Assembly (NCBI GenBank): GCA_013399895.1
Contig: VXBA01001856.1
Coordinates: forward strand, 1,088,204-1,152,203
Length of the DNA stretch: 64,000 nt
Direction of reading: 5' to 3'
From: Serilophus lunatus
Lineage: Eukaryota > Chordata > Aves > Passeriformes > Eurylaimidae
Shown one piece after another: positions 1 to 9,920 of this stretch. How positions within the stretch are numbered: position 1 is the stretch's first letter; every line of letters begins with the position of its first letter. The notes under the pieces are model-generated. The model was not told the DNA's origin. It did no database searches and was given only the letters and a program-made list of their open reading frames with translations. The translations under genes were made by a program, and so were the position numbers.

Positions 1-2729
1 CATCACGTACTCACTTCTTCCCTTGCAACCATTTTTGGCCTTACTATTAGGGTGAAAAGTGAAGAAAGGTACTATTTGCTCTGTGTTTCAACTAGGTTCA
101 ATATTATGAGGTTATGGTGCAAGATAGGAAACAGAGATGCCATCAAAAAAAAACAAAGAATGATAAAATGGTAACTGGGCTCTCACTTGATGTGGCAAAA
201 ATGAAGCAATAAGCATCAAACTTTAAGTGATGGCCTCAAGGGGTAGTTCTCAGATGCTGTCAGAGCCTTCCTTTATAACCAAACTAGGCTCTGCGAGGCA
301 TCTACCAGTTCAAATCAAAATTCTTCTTTAAACCCAAAACTTACTAAGCATTTGCCTACATGCCATAGTTTCTCATCTGTGAAACATCTGTCACACTGTT
401 TTCAGGGATATGTCCACATGTTGTGCAATGCACATGCCTTTCAATGAGATACATGTTCTCAACACACATATATGCTTTGAAATGCCCCATTATGGTTATC
501 CCTTGATAAGATCTTTAAGAAATTAGTAAGGCAGATGTGATAGGAATACTTAAGGGTATTAATAAAATGAATACATGAAGATATTTTTTCAGTTCCAGAA
601 TCAACCTTTGTTTAAACATTTCCTTACAATCTTTGCAATCCAAACAACGTTGCAATCCAAATAATGCCTGCAGAAGAGAAAATGGAATTGTAATCACCAA
701 GTTTACTTGGAATGCCCAAAGGGTTAGCAGCAGGAACAGTTAAAAGCAAATGTATGCATGCATACACACAGAATAGTATGCAAATGTATGCATACATTAT
801 AGATATATATTAATAGAAGTGTCATGCTAATAACAGCGGCTGTGGAAATTTGTTGCTGTAATTCTACAGAAAATTGTTTCTTCATAAGGTAAGGGGACCT
901 TCTGTGCAAATGTATGATCTTCTCTGCACTGTGTAGCTCGAAATGTCCCCGAGCTGCTGCTGTTGGGGCTCCAGCAGCAGGAGATGCAGTGATCTGTCTC
1001 TAGGCCTGTGAAAGGAGCAGCAGGTGCCTTTTAAGCGCCACATCACACAGATTTATTAGTCATAATAAATAAAGCACTGATGACTGGTCTACATGGTTGC
1101 ACTACGAATAGAGCTACACTGGTGGTACCAATGATGGGAAATTACAGAAAGCAATCTAGTGTAGACACAGCACTTGATTAAGAGAGAATGAACCACCCAT
1201 GTCTAAACTGTTAGAAGCAAAGCTTAATTGATAGCAACATTGTCTCTGTTCTGTGAATGCATAATCAAATTCCCTGGCAAAAGACTGAAAGCAAATTGGG
1301 CAAAAACACAGCTTATGGGAAATGCAGGTAATTTAGTTATTTTTCTTCTACGGAGGGTTTCTCTTGATAGCACGCGTGCAGCTGTCGACGTTATCTTACT
1401 GAGAACTGATTGATTGAATCAAGATAGTCTTCAGAAAGATATTCTGAAATAAATGTCTGTTTAAGTGGTTATTCTTTCAGATCTTGGCTGTCATGGTTCC
1501 TCTACAGAGGCGGTAAGAGAAAGGTCACCACACAGGAGGAACTGGGATATATGTTCAGATATAAAGGTCTGAATTCACTATTTTTTTAGATGTCTGACAC
1601 ACAGGCATACTAAGAAAAGAAAAACTACTCTGCACACAGAACATCTCCAGCTACAAACTGACATCCTGAGAAAGCATTCTGAGGAAACAAAACTGTATTT
1701 TGCCTTCCTGACTTAAAGCAGGTGGAGATCTAATGGGAAAGAAAAAGGGGGCTCCCCCTACCCATTCTCCCATTAACATTGCCAAATACAGCACATCCGT
1801 TCCGGATTTCTGGATGTTCGACAGCCTGGCTGGAACAGTACAAATGTCCTTTGCATGTGTGCAGTCTGTGCAGCATCTGGATGTGTCAGCCCTACTGTGC
1901 ATACACTGTGGAGTCTCCCTGCAGATGTGCAGCGGATGCAGCACATCCCTTGTGTGACACACATATCCCCTCTATGTCAGACTCACTGCATATTTGCTGT
2001 ACAGCATATGTGAGAATATGCTCTCTGGGATTGTCCTGTCAGAAACAGGGAGCCTAAGAGCAAACTACATCACCTGGAGGAGTATCAACCACATGGTTGC
2101 CCAACTTTACCTTTCATTAATCCTATTCCTGACAAGTAACAGCCCTCTTTTTCTAGAATGACAGCATGCCAATAAGCAAGACAAAACGATCATTGTATGT
2201 GTGTGTGTTCATATACATCTACAGCCAGCCCTCCTACTGCCTATATTTAGCACTTTCATGGTTTTATATCATTAATACTGCTAAACCTGAAATTGCAATT
2301 TACACTTAATCATTCCCACTTCACAAAAATCTTGTGCAGAGGAAGTTAACCATGTCAGACTGAGGGAACCTGACTTAGTGGGGAAGGGTTTCTGAAATAG
2401 ATAATGTTTTTACAGATGTGTCTTGTCCTGACAGAACTGGAAAACTCATCTTCCCTGTAGCCATCTCTTACATCACATCTGGACTACCTGGTGGACAAGC
2501 ACACAGGTAAGAGTGTGATGTCCTTCATATGCCCACATGGTTGATAAGAGAAAAGCTGGGGCTTTGAGAGGTTGTGAATCCTCTGCAGTCTTGATACAAA
2601 TGCAGGAAGTAAGAGCAGAATGCTTGTCACCAGTCACAGGTCCCCACTGAAGGGTGGCTATGGAAGGGCATGGCCATACAGGCATGCCTGGGGTCGTGTC
2701 TTGCCAGTCCACACCGAAGAGATGTAGCC
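1..2729. other. Noncoding sequence, no gene seen
   Basis: AT-rich DNA with short open frames only (the longest is 103 codons, around 1,651-1,962). The frames at 1,650-2,060 overlap on both strands, which argues against coding. Around 1,780-1,960 the motifs GCACATCC, GGATGT and TGCAGC recur loosely in both orientations. They give the patch a repetitive look but no defined unit. I recognise no repeat family here apart from the small palindrome entered separately. Confidence 0.6.
746..800. repeat. 34-bp-period tandem duplication with palindrome
   Basis: The 14-base string GCAAATGTATGCAT begins at 746 and again at 780, giving a partial tandem duplication with a 34-base period. The first copy contains a perfect 16-base palindrome, TGTATGCATGCATACA, at 751-766. 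Both copies include ATGCAAAT-like or TATGCAAAT text. The most likely origin is local replication slippage. A regulatory role is possible but unsupported. Confidence 0.6.
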
Positions 2730-2803
2730 CTGCACAATGTTCATTCTCCAGTCTGCTCTACCAGCTCTGCACAATGTTCTTTCTCCAGTCTGCTGTACCA
2801 GCC
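2730..2803. repeat. 37-bp tandem duplication, two copies
   Basis: Copy 1 (2,730-2,766) and copy 2 (2,767-2,803) both begin CTGCACAATGTTC or a close variant and run through CTCCAGTCTGCT. They differ at about three positions. This is a simple, fairly recent tandem duplication. It lies in an open frame on the plus strand, but that frame has no recognisable product. Confidence 0.85.
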
Positions 2804-3319
2804 TGATGCCAGATCCAAAGTCAGTCTGCTTCTGAATGGTTTGGGTATCAGCAGAGCTCAGACAAAGAGCTCTACTTCAAAATAGCACAATATTACGGGT
2901 GCTTAGATTTTTACAGCATCCTCTGGAATTTGGTGAGCTTGGACCTGTTCAAACTCCTGTAAAAATGCAGTGCCAAAAAGGGAATTAGAAACACATGCCT
3001 TCCTGTGTTTCACTAGCTTATTGTATGAAACCTCCTCCAAAGTATCTACGGTATGGAAGCTAGGGAAGTGTTAGTATGTTCAAATGTTACTCAGAAGAGC
3101 TATTCCTCCTCCCTTCCCATCATTTCACTTTCAGGCAGACAAAAGTCAGTAATGGCCTTCCAGATGTTGTCCTTTGGTTGTCCTGCCTTGCCACTGACAG
3201 CAACATGTCTACCATATTGATGTAGGTGTCTACCAGAGGCTTCTGGATGAGGCACAGTTATATACAGATATGGACTGGAAAAGATACATTCATTGTGCTC
3301 ACCAAAACGAAAATAAAAG

Positions 3320-3690
3320 AGAGGCCGGTTTCCTGCCGTGCTGGCTGCTCTCTCTCTAGCGGCCGCTTCCCGGATGTCACAGACACCAATGTTGGCAGTG
3401 CGGAGCATTCTTCTGGCAGCTCCTTCACTGTGTTGCAGTCTACACCGTACCGCGGCAGCTCCATTCGCTGCTGTAACAAGTTGAAAAAAACTAATTAATT
3501 CACGTTTAGTTTTTTTACATTTGTTACAGCAACGAATGGAGCTGCTGCCCCCATGCAGTAGAGCACACACGCACACGCACGCACAGACACCACAGGACAC
3601 TCACGGAGCCAACGCGGGTCAATGTTCCACTCTGCCAACATGGGCGTTAGGAATGTTAGCAAAGGCGCAGCGAGAGGACTGGATGTCCCA
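3320..3690. promoter_or_regulatory. CpG-rich island-like block
   Basis: I count roughly 20 or more CpG dinucleotides in about 370 bp, including a NotI-type GCGGCCGC near 3,359, CCGCGG near 3,450 and AACGCGGG near 3,612. The surrounding DNA is strongly CpG-depleted. The block contains the inverted repeat at 3,454-3,549. It also contains an ACACGCAC-type simple repeat (3,566-3,585). Such a block may be an unmethylated promoter or regulatory island, or a CpG-rich repeat. A minus-strand frame of 166 codons (3,100-3,600) crosses it, but I recognise no domain in it. Conflicting frames on both strands suggest that these openings are composition-driven. Confidence 0.35.
3454..3549. repeat. Near-perfect inverted repeat (hairpin), arms about 41-44 nt
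   Basis: The left arm (3,454-3,494) starts GGCAGCTCCATTCG and continues CTGTAACAA, an A run and CTAA. The right arm (3,506-3,549) is its reverse complement, apart from one 3-base indel, a C/T difference and a short mismatch cluster next to the A/T run. The loop is about 11 nt (3,495-3,505). Read outward, each arm has a T-rich tract, then TTGTTACAG or CTTGTTACAG, then CA(A/G)CGAATGGAGCTG. This resembles a 3' splice site followed by an ATG, duplicated in divergent orientation. It could be a foldback or MITE-like element, a palindromic duplication, or a hairpin RNA source. I do not recognise a named family. Confidence 0.85.
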
Positions 3691-3691
3691 A

Positions 3692-6600
3692 GAGAGGGGA
3701 ACCGCCTTTGGATTTCCTATAGTTTGTTGAAATGTTGTCACAGAATGCAAACCCCTGCCCTTTCCCAATGCCTCCAATCCCAGTTAAAGAGTTATGTCCA
3801 TTTCCATACCATTTTAAAATATCTCTAAAACCTGTTTCCTTTTAATAACAAGATCCAAGTCCATCAAAGCTTATAAATTCTTGCATTCCCCATCAAAACA
3901 GGTTACCAAAAAAAAAGAGAAAAAAAGACTAGTTGGTCAAGTGTGTAATTCTTGAGAAATTATCAGAGGCTTACAAAAGGCAGCTTTGTTATCCTATTTC
4001 TTCTTGGAAAGGAGTCATCTGTCCCTTCTTAGTGAGCAGGGACGTCAAGCTGTTCAGACGAGTAAAGTTGTAGAAGGAGAGTATAAAATTGCACTTTTTC
4101 AAGTTTTGTCCAAAAGGTAACAAAAACAAACAAAAGGTAACAAAACAAACAAAAAGTACAAAGACAGTAAAGACCCAAGCACAAATAATATCTGTTTCTA
4201 AAGGAAAATACTTTAACACAGTAGAAGCAGGTCTTTCACTATAATAAAATAATTCATTTAGCCATCAGCTAAATGATGGAACTTAAAATATTTACAATAA
4301 AACAACGGAGAATATTTCATTCTTTTTCCTCTTGATCCTGCTATAATCTCCCTTAACTTATCCATATCCCACATTCCTAGTGAGGGATTTTCTAACAAGT
4401 GGTAGAACAGAAAATGTTTGGTCCATTTTGTCTCACATTTAAAACGGCCCTAAATCAGCCACATCCTCAATCATGACCTCTTCAAATTATTGAATGGATC
4501 TCATTACAGAAATGACTTACAGAGATCCCTCTGCTTCTCCTTAGAATGGAAAACTTTAATATCACAATAAAGATCTTGAAAGGTAAATCTGTGAGAGTTC
4601 TCCATGATCTCTGTTTCATCATTACATGGCTGTTTCAGCCATGGATTGGCAGTTTGACCAGAAGACTATGAGCTTTGTAGAGAAACAGCTTTATTTACTT
4701 GTGTGAAGAAACAACAGGCAAAACTAACTGAATAAACAAATACTGGTACCAAGCACTGCTGCACTGAGGATTACTGTGAGGCAACAGTCTCTCCATAACT
4801 CAGTAAACATAAGCAGGTCTCATGAGAACAAACTGTGAAGACTACTGTATGCCTGAGTCTGGTCAGACCAATAAATACCCAGAAATTTAATAAACTGCAC
4901 CTCTGGTATTGTAATTCTGTTGATTTGATTTGTTTCATTCTCTAATGGTTCCCAACGGTTAGGAAATGTCACAGACACCCTCAAACCAGGCTGTACCACT
5001 TCAGGAACAGAGGTGTCTGTAACACTGATCACTTTTGTGGAGTTCCCACTTGTGGAGAAGACCAAGAAATCCAAGGAATGAAAAGGCACAAAACTAGTAC
5101 TCTGCTATGGAGTTAGACAATACATATAAACCTAAAGAAGATAAAATAAGGCAGTGCCTCCACATATGAGCAGTTTAAATAAAAGTCCATCAATTCCACT
5201 GTAAAGAAAGGACTTTGTAAAAGAAGGAGGAAAAGAGTTTTGAGGCCTTCAAAAAAAAGAGAGCTCAGAGGACAGCCACGCTCAAGTGGAGCCTCCGTAA
5301 GGTCAGTGAGATGCCAGGAGAGCAACAACTACGTACTGAACGTCATGATTCAGTGCCTCAGAAGAGTGAAAGAACTCTGAAAGTTCTTGTACATATATAC
5401 ATGAAATACATTCAATGAAGTAATATATTATTAAATATAGTTTCAATATATTTTTATACCTTTGGGGCAACTACATGCAGCCCAAAGCTCAATGCTGAGA
5501 CCAGGTATGCATGAAAGGTCAGTTGCCCAGATGCCATAGGGCAAGCTGAACCTTAGGGATGTTGCCAGTCTCTCTGGTGTCTTCAAAAATGAGACTTGGA
5601 TAGGAAATCCAGAAATGAAAGAAGGTACATAGATCCAAGGTTCTCTTCCATCCTTGTGTATGTCTCTGTTAGAAAACTCAGCTTGGCTGAGGTGTTAGTT
5701 AATGAGTTAGGACATCACGTTTTCCTGTTCATTCTTGCATTCCTTCCAACAAACAATGCCTCTCTAACAAGCCTAGGCTCATTTAATTTTCCAGACATGA
5801 CTGCCAAACCCACACCAACGTATGTAAAAAATGTACACACACATCAAAGCGAACATATATATAAAAATACACATAAAATGGATGGAATAAGCTTATTCTG
5901 CATAACAATAGCCTTCTTTCTGCCACATATATTTCTTCAGAGATACAGATTTTTATGGTGGTAACTATCAGTACACTTGACATCTTCATATATTGCAAGC
6001 ACAGATATACGTACCAGGAGGCTGTGGCAGGTAGGCCCCAATTAATTTTGATCTCTTCTTTTCATATCCTTTCTGTGTGATGTCACCTGCCAAGAAAAGA
6101 AAAGGAAAATCAACAAGATGTGGATAAGGACAGTGTCTAGCTGCTTAATGGCATCACCATCAGCTTAGCCACCACTACACTGTTTGTCTGTCGTGACAAT
6201 TATAATGAACAAATGAAAAGCACAGTATGATCACTCCACTCAGAAAAAACTCAATTTGTGCCAGAGCTATTCTGACAAGTAAATACCCAGCCCCGACTTA
6301 TTCCAGCAGAGAAGTCCAGCGGCACAGAGTTTTAAAACCATTTTGATGTGCTATCACACAACCTTCCAAAAGCTACAATGACTTTCATTAGGTTAATAAA
6401 CAATGAATTATATAGAGTGTGTGGGCCTGTAGTGGCTGGCAAAACACATCACTGATTAGCATTTTCTATCATTAATGGGATTTTTCAAATCAAGCGTGTA
6501 AGGCACAAAAGACTTGAAACTGTTGCTATATCATTTCTGCAATATAAATGTTTTAGCTAATTTCTAAGCAGTACTGAGAGGAACAAAACCAAAATAAAAC

Positions 6601-7525
6601 AAATCTACCACAGATCCACTAGAAAATTGCACCATAAAAGACTCTTTGTCTGGCTTTCCACTTAAATCTCAAAAAAAAATTTTGGACATAATTAAAATGA
6701 CACTTCATTGTGTCTCCAACTTGCCCAGGAAAGTTGTTGTGGTTTTTTTCATGTGAATATTAAAAAATATTTTCCTGTAAGTTTTCTAATAGAAAATCAT
6801 GGATACTTTCAGTCTTACTAGAGTTCAAGAGAGGTTTGGCACCAAAGCTGAGATACAGTCCCTTGAGCTGGATATTGAATTTAATACATGCATATATACT
6901 GGTGTTCAATATAAGCTAAAAAACACTAAAAAGTGTGTTAGATTTTACAATTATATGATTTTTTAAATAATATCATATTCCCTGCCCTTTCAATAAGCCT
7001 ATGTGTTATTATGAGTCCCATCATGCAGCTAAAGTTCAGTTGCAACTGAACTGTTATGTTTGTAAAAGCTGAGGGCCTAGAAGGGTGGAAACCACAAAAT
7101 ATGAGAGGTTTTGGCAGCAATGTCCAGCTAGATACAGCAACATATGCCTGTTCATGTTCTTCCATCCCTGTGCACAACCTTGAGCTAAGGCCACCCTTTG
7201 CCAAGAGAAAAACATACTCAATTCCAGCCACTCTGGTAAATGGATGCTAAATTAGCACCAGTGTCTAGATGGAGCATCCTCTGGGCTGGTCTGAAATCAA
7301 TAACTACATAAAAAACATCTTTGAATGATGCTCCTTGCTGAAACACCTTTACTTGGGAATGGTTCCAGAACGCAATAAAGAGGCAAAATTCTCCAAATCT
7401 CTCTGCCGGTGTCCCGAACCAACCTCTCATCCCTGGTTAAAAAATGGTGCTTAAAATAACATGTGTCCTCTTCACTACCATATCTCACACTGCTCTACAA
7501 AAGAAGTCAGCTAAAATATCTGTGT
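3692..7525. other. Noncoding sequence, no gene seen
   Basis: AT-rich DNA with scattered short frames, the longest 122 codons at 5,596-5,964. None shows a recognisable domain or has convincing flanking splice sites. A small A/C-rich tandem repeat lies at 4,111-4,149. The part at 6,350-6,560 is free of simple repeats and dense in AT-rich homeobox-type motifs. It is discussed as a possible conserved element. Confidence 0.55.
4111..4149. repeat. A/C-rich tandem repeat, about 20-bp unit, two copies
   Basis: The unit CAAAAGGTAACAAAAACAAA is repeated with a one-base shortening, and a third partial copy follows. This is simple slippage-type sequence with no further meaning that I can support. Confidence 0.8.
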
Positions 7526-7640
7526 TTTAAAGTGAGGAAAGCAAGAGTGAAGCACTTGAAATGATAACATTCCCATATTTACGCAGGGAAGAAGTGGCAG
7601 ACTTGGCAAGAAGTCCTAAGCCTTTAAAGTTCAAACCCAC
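7526..7640 (-). mobile_element. Possible MIR-type SINE relic, reverse orientation
   Basis: Read on the plus strand, the segment carries in order a degraded TTTACAGATGAGGAAA-like block (TTTTAAAGTGAGGAAA), a CACTTG block, AAGTGGCAGA and then a CCTAAGCC-like end. This is the order expected for the 3' half of a MIR element in reverse complement. The match is weak and old, with insertions in the middle. The call rests on remembered family structure rather than a computed alignment. Confidence 0.4.
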
Positions 7641-9300
7641 TGACTCTTCAGGCACATTTCTTCCCATTTTGAACACTTCTGGCATGTGCTCAAAGTAGTG
7701 AAATAAGCTCCCTCTCCATTGTAACCATCAGCTTCTCACAAACCAGACAGTAATGATAGACACCTCCTTCATTAAAATGTTTCAGCAAAAAATATGTTTG
7801 CTTCTAGTTGAAAATTACAAAATATGAACAAATTTTTCTTTTAAACTGTTGCTACACAAATTACTGTTGAATTCCTGTGCTCATCAACACTGAATTCTCA
7901 CGCATTCCAGATATATCTTAATTTGAGTAAAAATTTTGTTTTCTTATGTTACTATTGCTCTTTTAGGGGAACAGAGATATCCTAATGAGAACCACAACTC
8001 CCCTGTGGTATGTCCAAGTTGGCAATGCCATTTTAGACACTAAACTATTAATAAGAGATGCTTAACTATTGGTAATGTTTACACACACATAGTAGTTCAT
8101 ACACATGCAAATCAATACCTCAAACTACATTCCAGACATTGTACCTGCAAGCTGTACCCATTCCTGACTTAAGTTTCTTCCACTATGTTTATAAACCTAT
8201 ATTGTCCTTAATGGAAACAAAATATGAGGACAAGCAACTTCTTTTACACCAAAGTGGAAAAGATAAAAATCAAGTGTTATCTCTTGTCAATATTAAGTTT
8301 TCATTCAAAGTGGTATCCAGACTCACTCTTCAGAAGTTCACACATTAAAAATCATTCTGAGTAGAAAAAACAGTGACTCTGTCCCCAGACCACTGACTCC
8401 ACCAAGAAATCACCAATGAGTTTTTGAGACAATTTAATATTAAAATATTTCAACTTCCAGAAGCAAACAGAAAATTAATTTGGCATTATCACTAAACTAT
8501 TTATAATCACGTCTATCATTGTCCAAGTAACCAATTATAAAAACATGCAAAACTAAAATATAAAAGTGCCATAATTTTTATTGTATCACCATCACAGCAT
8601 CACTAACACCATCATAACATCACTATCACCATTTTGAGGTGGAAGGAAATCAACTGTATCCTGTCTCTAGTCTCTAGTGCTATGCTTTATTTATCAGGAT
8701 TAATGGTATTTGTATTTATTTGTATTTTTTCAGGTAGATTGATTTCAGATTAGAAACAATAGCTCATTAACCATTAAAATTTCATTATGACATATGCAAA
8801 ATTATTGCATATCAAAGCTATAGAATTGTGTAAGCTCCTAATATTTGCTAAACACAGCTCACCAAAAGTTAAGATTAAACTCTGCTCCTATTTTAAATCA
8901 CCATTTACTAAGATTTCTCAACAAAATATTAAGACCTTTGGTCAGTGTCCTCCTTCCTTTGCAAATGAATGCAATAACTTTATAACTATCATCGAAGGAG
9001 CAAGCCCGTTTTCAGTTAGCTCTGCCTAGTTCATATCCTTCCACAGCGTACATGGAATTTAGGTTTGTCTTTTAGGGAATATCAGTGGGATTATATGAAC
9101 TCTATTTCCTTGCCATAGGAGGAGAGGATTTATGGCACCTTTCTGTTTTTAACTAACCTTTCCTCTCTTGAAAAGCCAGCAACTCCAGGAAGGAAAAGGA
9201 TCTCACTCACAACATCATTTGAGCAGACAGCATTTGTTGGGTTTTCTACCCACTACAAGAACACACTCTCCAAAGCCCCTGCAAATTTAGATCTCCTTGT
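7641..9300. other. Noncoding AT-rich sequence
   Basis: No gene or recognisable interspersed repeat. The one notable feature is an ATC/ACC-rich simple patch at 8,584-8,632. Open frames are at most 80 codons. Confidence 0.55.
8584..8632. repeat. Imperfect ATC/ACC triplet repeat
   Basis: The patch is a run of interrupted ATCACC, ATCACAGC and ATCACTAAC units, irregular but clearly of low complexity. No coding context is apparent. Confidence 0.75.
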
Positions 9301-9304
9301 TGCA

Positions 9305-9920
9305 TTACCCTCTAGCTTTCTTCTCATGACACCTTTGCCTGCTTTTGTGTGATATTTTGGAGACGGGCTTCCATGCTGTACAGAACAGCTCTGGGAGGCA
9401 GGCTGGAATGAGCAGGGGACAGGGCTGGCAGTGGGTTAAAGATAAAAGGCCAGGCCATGGATGCAGGGTCGATGACAAGACTAGCACTAAGAACATGCAG
9501 GAATAGAAGGAGCAAATAGCTGCAAGGTGCTCTGGGTCTCCCTGGGACAAGACACCATCACATAATGTCGAGCAGCTGAAAGGTGGCAGCTCCCTGCAGA
9601 CCTCTGCTCTGTCTGCCTGTCTCCTCCTGTGGCTCTTGCCCCCTCCCCTGGCCCTGGCTCTGCTTCCAAGTGCTCTGTCCAACCCCACTGCTTCATCCCC
9701 TGCTGGTCCCCAGCTCCCCTCCTCCTCACTCCCTTCTTTCCAGGCTGCATTCACTTCACTGCACCCAAGGATTTCAGCCTGCTGTTTGCATCAGCACACT
9801 CCAGGCTTTTTTCCCCCAGACATGTTGTTCTTTTCCTGCTCACCTCCATTGGTGATTTGACAGGTTTCCACCATAGGAGGCCACAGGTGTACACCTTGGG
9901 GGGGTACCGTGTTTGAGGGT
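9305..9920. other. GC-richer, pyrimidine-biased patch with chance open frames
   Basis: From about 9,600 to 9,743 the plus strand is strongly C/T-rich and ends in TTCTTTCCAGG, which looks like a polypyrimidine tract with a 3' splice acceptor (AG at 9,742-9,743). Several frames of 60-149 codons overlap here on both strands. They are rich in Pro, Ser, Leu and Cys, as composition alone predicts. A real exon downstream of 9,743 is conceivable, but I find no partner exon or recognisable protein. Confidence 0.4.

Noticed and set aside
3100..3600. 166-codon minus-strand open frame across the CpG-rich block
   Set aside because: No recognisable domain. It overlaps frames on both strands, including one that reads through the same inverted repeat. 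Its length is explained by local GC content.
9305..9754. 149-codon minus-strand open frame
   Set aside because: It lies in a low-complexity pyrimidine/purine-biased patch, with several competing frames on both strands.
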